A stretch of DNA of 64,000 nt from CBDBCU01 sp965242615 (GTDB taxonomy: Bacteria; Chloroflexota; Dehalococcoidia; Lucifugimonadales; UBA3495): the NCBI GenBank assembly GCA_965242615.1, contig CBDESR010000005.1:930001-994000 (forward strand). The letters run 5' to 3'. The position numbers were made by a program, and so were the translations under genes. How positions within the stretch are numbered: position 1 is the first letter of the stretch; every line of letters starts with the position of its first letter. The notes below the pieces were generated by a model. The model had not been told where the DNA came from. It saw nothing but the letters and a program-made list of their open reading frames with translations, and made no database searches. Positions 16,220 through 23,744 of the stretch are shown in pieces.

Positions 16220-16521
16220 TTCTCCACCTGGCCGGGGGCCTTGGAGCCGTTCCGGCGCGCTTGCAAGATGGCGGCGCAGGCCGCGTAGTTGGTATGGATG
16301 CCGAGTTACGGTTATCCATTATACACTAATTGCGGCGGGTAACAATAGGCAAGTTGGGGGAAGTTTATGTCAATTAGGAATTGGGGAATTAAGGATTAAG
16401 AATTGGGGGGAATGATTGCCGGTTATCGCATATACCTGGCGGCCTACTTATCGTCATTCCCGTGCCAAAGGGAATCCAGATTGGGGGGGAATGTTTGCCG
16501 GTTATCCGGCGCCGCCCAGCC
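16220..16521. other. Non-coding stretch with repeat A and GAATT-rich sequence
   Basis: There is no convincing gene. 16370-16410 is a run of near-repeats of AATTGGGGAATT type, similar to stretches at 21926-21962, 23608 and 49787-49815. Repeat A follows at 16451-16480. The preceding block (16419-16450) resembles one at 23627-23686, so this repeat unit is at least 60 bases long. Confidence 0.6.
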
Positions 16522-16917
16522 CTAACCACTGTAGCCCCCGCCTTGCCCCCCGCCGGCCCGCAACACCGCCACCGCCGCGCCCGCCAAAACCAACCCCGGC
16601 TCCGGCAGATAATCCGTCTCCGCCAGCCGTCCCTCCTGCGGCTCCAACCCCAAAGGACTGTCCCCGCCCTCCCGGTCCAACGCCAGATACCACCGCCCTC
16701 CCGGCGCCGCCAGCAGCAGCGTCCGCAAGTCGAGCCGTCCCTCCCGGAACTGTCGCCGCCCTTCCGGAGTAGCCGCCGTTACCAGATAGCGGTCCGCTGC
16801 CCCCACCTGGTCAATCAGCGAACCCACATAGCAGCCACCCGCCGCGTCCCGCCCCTCGAAAATCTGTATCCCATCGTAATAATCCAGCACTTCGGTAATC
16901 CGGATAACTTTCATCAT
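16522..16917 (-). CDS. Conserved hypothetical protein (VLDYYDGIQIFEGRD family)
   Basis: The 131-residue protein starts M-M-K-V-I-R-I-T-E-V-L-D-Y-Y-D-G. It then has 'IFEGRDAAGGCYVGSLID', 'DRYLVTAATPEGRRQFREG' and 'DLRTLLLAAPGGRWYLA'. I recognise this as a family seen in Chloroflexota and actinobacteria without assigned function, often next to small nuclease or DUF genes. It is probably an alpha/beta protein; the last 35 residues are Gly/Ala-rich. The start was placed at the tandem ATGATG (16912-16917), which overlaps the stop of a weak upstream frame. A longer frame from 17037 would add an Arg/Pro-rich segment I do not trust. It is divergent from the DUF3800 gene. Confidence 0.65.
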   Translation of the reverse strand: MMKVIRITEVLDYYDGIQIFEGRDAAGGCYVGSLIDQVGAADRYLVTAATPEGRRQFREGRLDLRTLLLAAPGGRWYLALDREGGDSPLGLEPQEGRLAETDYLPEPGLVLAGAAVAVLRAGGGQGGGYSG

Positions 16918-17186
16918 ACCGTCCCACAGTTCCCCAAGATGTCGAACCCGGCCAACGGCCACCAAGTGTAATGGGTTGGGGAATGTTCCCCGGTTTGTTG
17001 GATATGCCCAGCCCCTGCGGTCAAGGCAACTTGGCAAACCAGCATCCCCCGCAAGTTCCGCCGCTTTAACCGCTGTTCCGCGTCCCCCCAGTGCGATAGC
17101 CCTGCGAAATTACCCCGCGCCAGGATTTCAGGAATCCTTGCCTTGCTGACGCCACCCGCTTGCGCCGCCAGTCCCCTGGCGGCCAT
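16914..17186 (-). CDS. Possible small upstream gene coupled to the 16522-16917 gene
   Basis: This 90-residue frame's stop TGA overlaps the ATGATG start of the next gene, the classic layout of coupled genes. It begins M-A-A-R-G-L-A-A-Q-A-G-G-V-S-K-A-R-I-P-E-I-L-A-R-G-N in two helices that look reasonable, but the second half is Trp/Thr/His-rich and unlike a known domain. It overlaps the promoter region of the divergent DUF3800 gene. It could be a small regulator, but composition alone does not prove that it is translated. Confidence 0.3.
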   Translation of the reverse strand: MAARGLAAQAGGVSKARIPEILARGNFAGLSHWGDAEQRLKRRNLRGMLVCQVALTAGAGHIQQTGEHSPTHYTWWPLAGFDILGNCGTV

Positions 17187-17195
17187 AATGGCCCC

Positions 17196-17828
17196 ATGCT
17201 CGGCTTTTTTGACGAATCCGGCGACCCGGGACTGAAAATCAGCGACGGCTCCAGCCGGTTCTTTGTGGTGGCTTTAGTTACCTTTGCCGCGGACGGAGAA
17301 GCCCTGCGCTGCGACCGGCGGATTGATGAACTGCGCGGAGAGCTGCATCTGCCGGCTGGTTACGAATTTCACTTCGCAAAAAATCCCTGGAAAACCCGGG
17401 ACGCTTTCCTGCGGGCAACCCTGCCCTTTGCCTTCCGCTATCACCTTTTCATCCTGGATAAGGCGGCAGTAATCCGGAAAGGGCATCCGCTGCCCAGCCC
17501 GGAAGCTCTGTACCAAGAGACTGCCGGTTTGCTCTTTGATAATGCCCAGCCTTATTTGCGGGAAGCCGCCTTGCTCATCGATCAGGGCGGCAATCGGGAA
17601 CTTAGGCGGGGATTGTTGCGCCGCTTGCGGAATAACGCCGGTTCCAGCGGCGGGCCACGCATCATTAAAGGGATGAAACAACAGGATTCCCACAAAAATA
17701 ACTTGCTGCAACTGGCGGATTATGTTGCCAGTTGCAGCAATCAAGCTATTTCCGGGAAAGGGGAAGCCGCGGAGCTGCAAAAACGCTATCTAATCAGCAA
17801 GGAAATTACGCGGGGTATCTGGGACTAA
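17196..17828 (+). CDS. DUF3800 domain protein
   Basis: This 210-residue protein starts M-L-G-F-F-D-E-S-G-D-P-G, the defining motif of DUF3800, with an acidic pair on the first strand. Later come 'ALLIDQGGNRELRRGLLRRLR' and, near the end, 'LLQLADYVASCSNQA', where the Asp is the third conserved acidic residue. The family is thought to have an RNase H-like fold and is often found in mobile or defence regions; its activity is unproven. ATG at 17196 was chosen because the motif follows directly. A TTGCGC-18-CATAAT promoter-like pair ends 6 bases before it, so the message may be leaderless. Confidence 0.8.
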   Translation: MLGFFDESGDPGLKISDGSSRFFVVALVTFAADGEALRCDRRIDELRGELHLPAGYEFHFAKNPWKTRDAFLRATLPFAFRYHLFILDKAAVIRKGHPLPSPEALYQETAGLLFDNAQPYLREAALLIDQGGNRELRRGLLRRLRNNAGSSGGPRIIKGMKQQDSHKNNLLQLADYVASCSNQAISGKGEAAELQKRYLISKEITRGIWD

Positions 17829-17834
17829 CGATGA

Positions 17835-17907
17835 CTGGCTCCTAGCCTCCGTCCTCTCCCGGGCTTCGTCGAGGCAGGCACACCATTCAGGGACCGTTCG
17901 GAGCCAG
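17835..17907. other. 73-nt element closed by a perfect 8-bp stem
   Basis: CTGGCTCC (17835-17842) pairs with GGAGCCAG (17900-17907), and inside it GCCTC pairs with GAGGC. It begins 7 bases after the stop of the DUF3800 gene. It could be a terminator-like fold or a small structured RNA. It is not a tRNA, and I could not match it to a known riboswitch. Confidence 0.35.
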
Positions 17908-18036
17908 CCCAATTCCACCCCGATTATCCCACCCCTTCCCGCCCAGTGTCAAGGGCCGCTAACCCCCAATTTCCCCTTTGCCGGGCAGCTCCCCCATCCC
18001 CGTTGCCCCGGAAATCACGGCTCCGGGCCGGCCTAC

Positions 18037-18923
18037 CTACCGCCGCACCCGCCGGGTTTTCTCACAGGTGGCCGTCCACTGGTGGGTTTGCATGGCGCGG
18101 TAGCGATGGCTTTCCTGGGGGGGAGCGCTGGGGACTGGAGTGTTGGCCGAATAGACATAAACCAGCGGTTCGAGGGCGACTTTACGGGCGCGGTGATAAC
18201 CCTCAGCCCGGCAGTAGGCCCGGGCGGCCGATTTGGCTTGGTTGATCAGGGGCGGGAAGTTGGGCCGGGTGTTGGGGTTGTCAAAAATGTTCTCGGCTTG
18301 GGCATAGCCGATAGGTTGGTCGGGGGCGCCAATTCCATAATCGCCCCAAGGGGATTCGACGGTGCGCTCGGCGTCGGCTTCGACAATCGTACGGGCGGTT
18401 ACTATGGTTTTCCGCCGCTTCCGTTCCTCCCGGGGAAACTCAAAAATCAGTTCGCGGCTCACCCCGGTTACCCCCGATTCCCCCTCCGTCAAATACCCCT
18501 CCTGGGCGGACAGGAATCCCCGGAAGTTGCCGCTTTCCCCAAAATAAACCGTATCATCCCGCTCATTCCGATCCCGTCCCGCCGCCCAAGTCTCCGCCTT
18601 CGTCCAGGTGTCCGACTGGTCGATGGCGCAGTAAATCGCCTTCCCCCGGTTCGCCGCCAGCGATTCGAGGATCATCGAAACCCGCGCATCCTCCGCATCC
18701 TCAACGGCCGGCGCCTCCTCCCAATCCGCGCAGTCCCAAGGAATGGAACGCGGCGCGGCTTCGGCGACGTCTGCATAGAACAAGTGTTCGGGGGGGGTAG
18801 TACGGAATTAGACCGGGTCAACCCCGGCTCCGCCCGGCCGCCCGGCCCCACCCCGCCGCCCGCCGCCGCCAGCAGCGCCAGCGCGCTCAAAGCCACCATA
18901 ACTTTCAACCGCCACGAAAACAT
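18037..18923 (-). pseudogene. Secreted protein gene, frameshifted in a C8 run
   Basis: The start at 18923 (GGAGG 8 bases upstream) encodes a signal peptide, M-F-S-W-R-L-K-V-M-V-A-L-S-A-L-A-L-L-A-A-A, then a Gly/Pro-rich segment. In the run of eight C (plus-strand G at 18790-18797) the frame is lost. One extra C would join '...S-N-S-V-L-P-P-P' to 'E-H-L-F-Y-A-D-V-A-E-A', and the second frame continues for ~245 residues to 18037. That part has 'VYFGESGNFRGFLSAQEGYL' and 'ELIFEFPREERKRRKTIV' and no domain I know; it is probably extracytoplasmic. The break may be a real phase-variable switch, a decayed gene or a sequencing error in the homopolymer. Read as one gene it would be about 296 residues. 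Confidence 0.6.
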
Positions 18924-19048
18924 ACCGCCCGCCTCCTCAAGCAAACTTCCAATCTAACCCTACCCTAACAGCCCAACCCCACCCTTGTCAACCGCAAATC
19001 CGGTATAATAGTCCCATCCTTAATCACGCAAAGGGAGGGTTTAGCATT

Positions 19049-19525
19049 ATGGAAGTGCGCGCAGTGGCCGAACTGCTAATGGCCCAGGGCAAACGGGTTT
19101 CCGTCGCCGAAGCCGATACCGCCGGCCTCGTCGGCTATCTCCTCGGCACCATTCCCGGCAGTTCCCAGTTCTTTCCCGGCGGCGTCATCGCCTACACCGG
19201 CGGCCTGAAACAGAGCATCCTCGGCGTGCCGGACGAACTGTACGCCAGCAAAGGCAGCGTCTGCCCGGAAATGGCCCTGGCCATGGCTCAGGGCGTCCGG
19301 GAATTGACCGGAACCGACTATGCCCTGTCCACCACCGGCGTCACCGGCCCGGGCCCCGGCCGCAGCGGCCTCCCCATCGGTACCTTTTACATCGCCTTGT
19401 CCGACCGCGACGGCGCCGATGTCGCTATCCACCTCCAACTGACCGGCGACCGGGACGAAAACAAGCGCGGCGCGGCCCAAGCGGCCCTTGACCTCCTCGG
19501 CCGCCGCCTCCGGGGTGAACAGTGA
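19049..19525 (+). CDS. CinA C-terminal domain-like protein lacking the catalytic Ser
   Basis: This 158-residue protein has the single-domain length of PncC, the nicotinamide-nucleotide amidase that recycles NMN. It carries 'YLLGTIPGSSQFFPGGVIAYT', 'K54-Q-S-I-L-G-V', 'EMALAMAQGVRELTGTDYAL', 'TTGVTGPG' and 'PIGTFYIAL', all family hallmarks. In place of the usual A-E-S-x-T-G-G there is A20-E-A-D-T-A-G, so the Ser taken to be catalytic in this family is Ala. Activity may be lost or changed. A TATAAT box is at 19004-19009 and a GGGAGGG ribosome-binding site precedes the ATG. The next gene overlaps its stop by 4 bases (GTGA), so the two are coupled. Confidence 0.8.
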   Translation: MEVRAVAELLMAQGKRVSVAEADTAGLVGYLLGTIPGSSQFFPGGVIAYTGGLKQSILGVPDELYASKGSVCPEMALAMAQGVRELTGTDYALSTTGVTGPGPGRSGLPIGTFYIALSDRDGADVAIHLQLTGDRDENKRGAAQAALDLLGRRLRGEQ

Positions 19526-19935
19526 CCTTGACCGCGGCCGCCCCCGGCCGCGGCATCCTCCTCCTCGGGCAAAACCTCTTCTTTCTGGCCCGGGTCGAAA
19601 TGGCCGCTGAAACCGTCGGCCGCCCGGTACAGCAAGTCCGCACCCTCGCCGAATTCCGCGAACTTTACGCCGCCGGAACCGCCGATTTGCTCCTCGTGGA
19701 CTTGGAAGGCGACCCCGCCGTCTGGACGGCCGCTTTAACCGAAATCGCTGAACTGGCCGCCGCGCCGGCGGCCGCCCCAGGTCTGCGCCTGATTGCCTTC
19801 GGCCCCCACGAGGACACCGCGACCCTGGAACGCGCCCGGGCCCTGGGCTGCCCCGAAGTCCTGAACAAAGGCCGCTTCACCGCAACCCTGCCCCAGATTG
19901 TAGGGGGCGGTACCGACCATTTCCCTACGCCCTAG
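19522..19935 (+). CDS. Degenerate response-regulator-receiver-like protein
   Basis: This 137-residue protein starts with GTG overlapping the CinA-like stop. The pattern is receiver-like: strand 'GILLLGQNLFF', 'DLLLVDLEGDPAVW' where a phospho-Asp would sit at the end of strand 3, 'LRLIAFGPHEDTATLERARALGCPEVLNKG', and a final Lys-containing strand. The acidic cluster of the first strand is missing and Gly replaces it, so phosphorylation is doubtful. It might be a pseudo-receiver with a protein-interaction role, perhaps linked to its CinA-like partner (inference). Confidence 0.55.
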   Translation: MTLTAAAPGRGILLLGQNLFFLARVEMAAETVGRPVQQVRTLAEFRELYAAGTADLLLVDLEGDPAVWTAALTEIAELAAAPAAAPGLRLIAFGPHEDTATLERARALGCPEVLNKGRFTATLPQIVGGGTDHFPTP

Positions 19936-19956
19936 CCCCAGGCGGGAATCGCCCAA

Positions 19957-21540
19957 TCAGCCCCGGGCCCTTAGCAAATCCGAAGCTAAAAGAGCGGCCT
20001 TGGGGTCGGCGTCGGTTAGTTGGGCGGCGGCTTGCCCGTGCCGATAGACCCCGCAGCTGGCGGCCGTAAAGGTGTCCAAACCCTGTGCCAATAAGCCGGC
20101 AATTATGCCGGTCAATACATCCCCGGTGCCGCCGCTAGCCAATGCCGGATTGGCAAAGGGCGCAATGCGCACCAACCCCTCCGGTTGCCGCCCCGCCGGC
20201 TCCGCTATAGCCGTGTATGCGCCTTTCAGAACTACCACCGCCCCCCACTCGGCGGCATAGCGGCGGGCCATGCTAATCCTGTCCTGCTGTACGGCGGCGG
20301 TGGTCAAGCCGGTCAGCGTTGCCATCTCCCCGGGATGCGGCGTCAGGATTAGCGGGGCGGCAATCCGCTGCGGCCAATCCGGGATTTGCGCCAAGTTGTT
20401 CAGCCCATCCGCGTCAATCACGGTGGGAATGTCCGATACGGGCGGCGTTAGCAGCAATTGCTCGATGAATTCTCTAGTGGCCGCCGATTGCCCCATCCCG
20501 CTGCCCACCGCCATTGCGCTGTATCGGGATAGCCCGGAGCGGATAAGGGCGGCGGCCTCGGGATGAACTTGACCGCCGGCCGTTTCCGGCAAAGGCCAGT
20601 GGATGATTTCGGTCAAGTGGGCGGCGGCAATGGGATAAACGCTTTGGGGCATAGCCAGAGTTACCAAGCCGGCCCCGGCCCGGGCGGCAGCCTGGGCCGC
20701 CAACACCGCCGCCCCCACATAGTTTCGCGAGCCGGCTACAATCAATGCATGGCCGAAAGTTCCTTTATGCGCATCCCGCGGCCGCGGCGGTAGGCAGCTA
20801 TCCGCCCAATCCCCCGTCAGCAGTTCAATAGAAAACTCGCTTTCCCCCAAGCCGGCCGGCAAGCCAATGTCGAGGATTTGCAGCTCGCCGGTGTAGTCTG
20901 CGCCGGGGAAAGTCAGCAAGCCCAGTTTGGGCATTGCCAAAGCCAGAGTAAGGTCGGCGGCAAAGGCAGCGGCGTCAACGACGCCGGTGTCGGGGTTAAT
21001 GCCGGTCGGCAGGTCCAGGGCGACCATCAGCGGGGGATGGGATTGTTCCCGGACGGTGCCGACCCGCTGCATTATTTCCCTGACGGTTCCAGTCAGGGGG
21101 CGGGAATTGCCGGTGCCGAGGACGGCGTCGAGGATCAGGCGGCTGCGGCGGAGCAAAGCCTCCAGTTGGGCTAAATCCGGGTCGGTTTCCGGGGATCGGA
21201 TCGGTACGGCGTAGCGGCCGGCCGCTTCCAGTTTGGCGGCCAGTTTGTTGTCCGGTTTGGGATTGGCGGGCATCCCGGCAACCAAGTAGGCGGCAACTTC
21301 CGCCCCCCAACGCCGCAAGTGGCGGGCGGCGACCAGTCCATCCGCCCCGTTGTTGCCCGGGCCGCCCAAAATCAGTATAGGTACCCCGGCAACGCCGCCC
21401 AACTGCCGGCGAATGGCTTGGGCTGCCGCCAACCCGGCCTGTTCCATCAGAGTATCGGTGGGCAGTCCCTGCGCGGCCGCCGCCTGCTCCAAGGCGGTCA
21501 TCTGGGCGGCCGTTACTACTTTCCGATTAGACGGCGGCAT
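19957..21540 (-). CDS. nnr: Bifunctional NAD(P)H-hydrate epimerase / ADP-dependent dehydratase
   Basis: This 527-residue protein has two domains. An N-terminal YjeF_N epimerase (~1-215) carries 'LILGGPGNNGADGLVAARHLRRWG' in segments. A C-terminal ribokinase-like dehydratase (~230-520) carries 'HKGTFGHALIVAGS', 'TPHPGEMATLTG', 'VVLKGAYTAIA' and 'ALASGGTGDVLTGIIAGLLAQG' in segments. Together they repair the damaged cofactors NADHX and NADPHX. Its first 14 bases overlap the end of acpS, a pairing common in bacteria. The length and both nucleotide-binding signatures are complete. The ATG at 21540 matches the usual N-terminus just before the first helix. Confidence 0.95.
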   Translation of the reverse strand: MPPSNRKVVTAAQMTALEQAAAAQGLPTDTLMEQAGLAAAQAIRRQLGGVAGVPILILGGPGNNGADGLVAARHLRRWGAEVAAYLVAGMPANPKPDNKLAAKLEAAGRYAVPIRSPETDPDLAQLEALLRRSRLILDAVLGTGNSRPLTGTVREIMQRVGTVREQSHPPLMVALDLPTGINPDTGVVDAAAFAADLTLALAMPKLGLLTFPGADYTGELQILDIGLPAGLGESEFSIELLTGDWADSCLPPRPRDAHKGTFGHALIVAGSRNYVGAAVLAAQAAARAGAGLVTLAMPQSVYPIAAAHLTEIIHWPLPETAGGQVHPEAAALIRSGLSRYSAMAVGSGMGQSAATREFIEQLLLTPPVSDIPTVIDADGLNNLAQIPDWPQRIAAPLILTPHPGEMATLTGLTTAAVQQDRISMARRYAAEWGAVVVLKGAYTAIAEPAGRQPEGLVRIAPFANPALASGGTGDVLTGIIAGLLAQGLDTFTAASCGVYRHGQAAAQLTDADPKAALLASDLLRARG

Positions 21541-21925
21541 CGCTGCTTTCCGGCGTCTGGCATTGGGCTACAACCACCGCGATAGCATAGTCGCGGGAGT
21601 GGGACAGGCTCAGCGACAGCTGAATCACGCCCAACCGCCGGGCCCGGGCTTGGGCCCGCCCGTAGAGCCGCAAGGATGGCGCGCCGCTTTCCTGGCGCGT
21701 TACTTCGATGTCTTGCCAACTGACCCCGCGTGTCCCGGTGCCGAGGGCTTTCATCGCCGCCTCTTTAGCCGCGAAACGGGCCGCCAAATTGGGCGGCCGG
21801 CCGCGGCAGTAGTCGATTTCCCCCGGGGTATAGATACGCCCCAGGAAACGCTCCCCGTAACGCTCCAGCACGCCGGCAATGCGGGGAATTTCGATAAGGT
21901 CAACGCCGCTAGTCAGGGTAGGCAT
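21527..21925 (-). CDS. acpS: Holo-[acyl-carrier-protein] synthase
   Basis: This 132-residue protein has the normal length for AcpS. It starts M-P-T-L-T-S-G-V-D-L-I-E-I-P-R-I, and the Asp of G-V-D is a Mg ligand. It later has 'LAARFAAKEAAMKALGTG', where the Glu and Lys complete the active site, and 'LSLSHSRDYAIAVVVAQ'. It transfers 4'-phosphopantetheine from CoA to ACP. A longer frame from 22147 exists, but its first ~60 residues derive from an IS5 transposase remnant and a GAATT-rich spacer, so ATG at 21925 is preferred. It overlaps nnr by 14 bases. Confidence 0.93.
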   Translation of the reverse strand: MPTLTSGVDLIEIPRIAGVLERYGERFLGRIYTPGEIDYCRGRPPNLAARFAAKEAAMKALGTGTRGVSWQDIEVTRQESGAPSLRLYGRAQARARRLGVIQLSLSLSHSRDYAIAVVVAQCQTPESSDAAV

Positions 21926-22035
21926 AGGGAATTGAGAATTAGGAATTAAAAATTGGGAATTGGGGTGTGTGGACAATCGACTCAGGCAATCGCCGTGGCC
22001 TTTGGATGCCGCTGCTTGGCACTGGTTCGGCTTCG

Positions 22036-22155
22036 TTCTGAGGAACCAGGCTACCAAGCCGACCATTCCAGCATAACTGGCGGCCAGTTTAGCATAACGG
22101 CAAGCGATGCCCCGGAACTGTTTCCGGTCGCTGAAAGCATTTTCCACCAGTCTTA
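22036..22155 (-). pseudogene. IS5-family transposase, C-terminal remnant
   Basis: About 40 codons read L-V-E-N-A-F-S-D-R-K-Q-F-R-G-I-A-C-R-Y-A-K-L-A and then A-S-Y-A-G-M-V-G-L-V-A-W-F-L. This is the highly typical end of IS5/IS427-group DDE transposases, containing the catalytic Glu. Nothing of the rest remains. A GTGTGGACA sequence at ~21966-21974 may be the old terminal repeat, since the same motif bounds a small element at 23491-23604. Confidence 0.75.
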
Positions 22156-22218
22156 TGCTATAGTATAGCCCAAAGGAAAGTAATTGTCCGTACGCCCTTG
22201 ATCCGGAGGAAACCCACC

Positions 22219-23352
22219 GTGAGAATCCTGGCTTGGATTATCCCTTGGACCATCCTGCTCATCATCACCGCAGTAGGCATTACCTCCTGGGTCTGGATGA
22301 ACCAACAAGCCCAAGCCAACGCAACTTGGCAGGACTATGCTGACCGCAACGCCAAGTCGTGGCAGCAAGCTGAAGCCTATCAGGAATCCATCCGCGCCAC
22401 CGCCGATGCGGAAATCCAGGACCGCAATACCCGCATCGCCAGCGACCGGGAAAGAATACTGATGACCGACGCTCAACTAAACAAAGTAATCCACGAATCA
22501 AACGCGGTCGTCGTCCAGAACGAACGGACCATCGCCGACCAGAATCGAACCATCATCCGTCAAAAAACCAACCTCGCCACCCAAAACCAAACCATCAGAG
22601 AGCAACAAAGGCGGATAAACCTGCTACGTACCCCCAAGCCAACTTATACTCCGCGGCCAACTTATACCCCTTACCCCACGGCCACCCGCCGGCCTTGGCC
22701 CACGCCGCGGCCCACCTACACGCCGCATCCCACGCCAACGCCGATAACTGCCTTCACCCTGAACCACCATCAAATCCGTTGCCAAGCCGCGCCCGAATTC
22801 TCCAGCTCCGCCGGCAAACCAGGGATAGGTGATACCGTCCACATCTATACCGGCGTCAAGATCGAAGTCCCTGGCCGCGGCCAAGGCCGTGGTTACGTAG
22901 CCCATCACAATGGACATGAATGGGTAGTAACTGCAGCCCACGTAGTCGGATACGCCACTCGAGTATTAGTTGAAGGAAAATCCTTCAATGTTCACTCCAG
23001 CCACCGCAGCAAAGACATCGCCTTTATTTACATCGGTAAATCGCCCTTTGCCTCCGGCAGCTATTGGGACGACGAATGTATCGGCCGCAAAAGCTCCAGC
23101 CCTATTTATCACGCCAACGAACATTCATCAGAATACCCTTGGCCCAGCGACCCCGACAAATGCCAAATCAGCAATACTTGGTTCATCCGACTTACCGGCG
23201 GTCAAGACCGTTCTTACGCCGGCAACAGCGGTTCACCTGTCCTAAACACCACAGCTGACCGCCTCATTGGAATCCTGATCTGCGGAGACGCTCACGGCTC
23301 GATAGTCATCCCTTCCGGTGAAATCCGAAACCTTTTACCCGACAGACCCTAG
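22219..23352 (+). CDS. Membrane-anchored trypsin-like serine protease
   Basis: The start is GTG at 22219 with GGAGG 9 bases before. The 377-residue protein has one membrane helix (~4-27), then a helical coiled-coil region (~30-137) with repeated N-x-T-I-x-x-Q units. A linker rich in Pro, Thr and Tyr follows (~138-177), then a chymotrypsin-fold protease domain. The triad can be read: His241 in W-V-V-T-A-A-H-V-V, Asp266 in S-K-D-I-A-F, Ser337 in Y-A-G-N-S-G-S-P-V. There is no PDZ domain, unlike DegP/HtrA. The active domain should lie outside the membrane on a stalk. Target proteins are unknown. The gene is monocistronic with a hairpin after its stop. Confidence 0.85.
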   Translation: MRILAWIIPWTILLIITAVGITSWVWMNQQAQANATWQDYADRNAKSWQQAEAYQESIRATADAEIQDRNTRIASDRERILMTDAQLNKVIHESNAVVVQNERTIADQNRTIIRQKTNLATQNQTIREQQRRINLLRTPKPTYTPRPTYTPYPTATRRPWPTPRPTYTPHPTPTPITAFTLNHHQIRCQAAPEFSSSAGKPGIGDTVHIYTGVKIEVPGRGQGRGYVAHHNGHEWVVTAAHVVGYATRVLVEGKSFNVHSSHRSKDIAFIYIGKSPFASGSYWDDECIGRKSSSPIYHANEHSSEYPWPSDPDKCQISNTWFIRLTGGQDRSYAGNSGSPVLNTTADRLIGILICGDAHGSIVIPSGEIRNLLPDRP

Positions 23353-23361
23353 CCAAGCCAA

Positions 23362-23394
23362 AGCCCCGGCCAAAAGCAATCTCCGGCCGGGGCT
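23362..23394 (+). terminator. Hairpin terminator after the protease gene
   Basis: A perfect 10-bp stem, AGCCCCGGCC with GGCCGGGGCT, closes a 13-base loop, 10 bases after the stop codon and followed by ATTTCC. The T tract is weak, but the position fits a terminator. Confidence 0.65.
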
Positions 23395-23454
23395 ATTTCC
23401 AACCGAGCCTTGCGCTAACCCCACCGCGTTGCGGCCACCTTGCCCACCCAACAA

Positions 23455-23480
23455 AATCGGCGGCAGTGCTGCCGCCGATT
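23455..23480. repeat. 26-bp perfect palindrome
   Basis: AATCGGCGGCAG and its exact complement CTGCCGCCGATT flank TG. It lies between the protease terminator and a small inverted-repeat element. It may be an operator, a second terminator or a transposon target. Confidence 0.6.
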
Positions 23481-23490
23481 AGACTAGGGA

Positions 23491-23604
23491 GTGTGCGCAT
23501 TTATTAAATTCAGGCAGGAAACAGGACGGGGTTGTGGCGATTCAGAGGCGGTGCCCGGACTGAACAGGTATGCCTAATGCTCCACCTCAGTCAAATGTCC
23601 ACAC
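23491..23604. mobile_element. 114-bp MITE-like element, possibly IS5-derived
   Basis: The ends are imperfect inverted repeats: GTGTGCGCATTT at 23491-23502 and AAATGTCCACAC at 23593-23604, 10 of 12 matching. The right end, read outward, is GTGTGGACATTT. It shares GTGTGGACA with the sequence bordering the IS5 transposase remnant 1.5 kb upstream. No coding capacity is present. No clear target duplication is visible. Confidence 0.45.
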
Positions 23605-23686
23605 GCTTTAGGAATTGGGGAGACCCGGGGGATTAGTTGCCGGGCAATTGCATATATCTTGCTACTTACTTATCGTTATTCCCGCT

Positions 23687-23714
23687 CTGGATCCCCACTT
23701 TCGTGGGAATGACG
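23687..23714. repeat. Dispersed repeat A, inverted
   Basis: CCCGCTCTGGATCCCCACTTTCGTGGGAAT is the reverse orientation of repeat A. It lies directly before the 3' end of metF. The 23605-23744 stretch holds only this repeat and a GAATT-rich block. Confidence 0.65.
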
Positions 23715-23744
23715 GGGGAGGGTGGGGATGACGGTTGCTTTACG

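Noticed and set aside
16918..17037. A 40-residue N-terminal extension of the 16522 gene
   Set aside because: It is Arg/Pro-rich, and the tandem ATGATG with coupled upstream stop is a better start.
17835..17907. A tRNA or signal-recognition RNA
   Set aside because: It has no TTC loop or anticodon arm and no conserved SRP tetraloop motif.
21926..22147. An N-terminal extension of AcpS
   Set aside because: The extra residues come from a GAATT-rich spacer and an IS5 transposase fragment; the AcpS family starts at the ATG at 21925.
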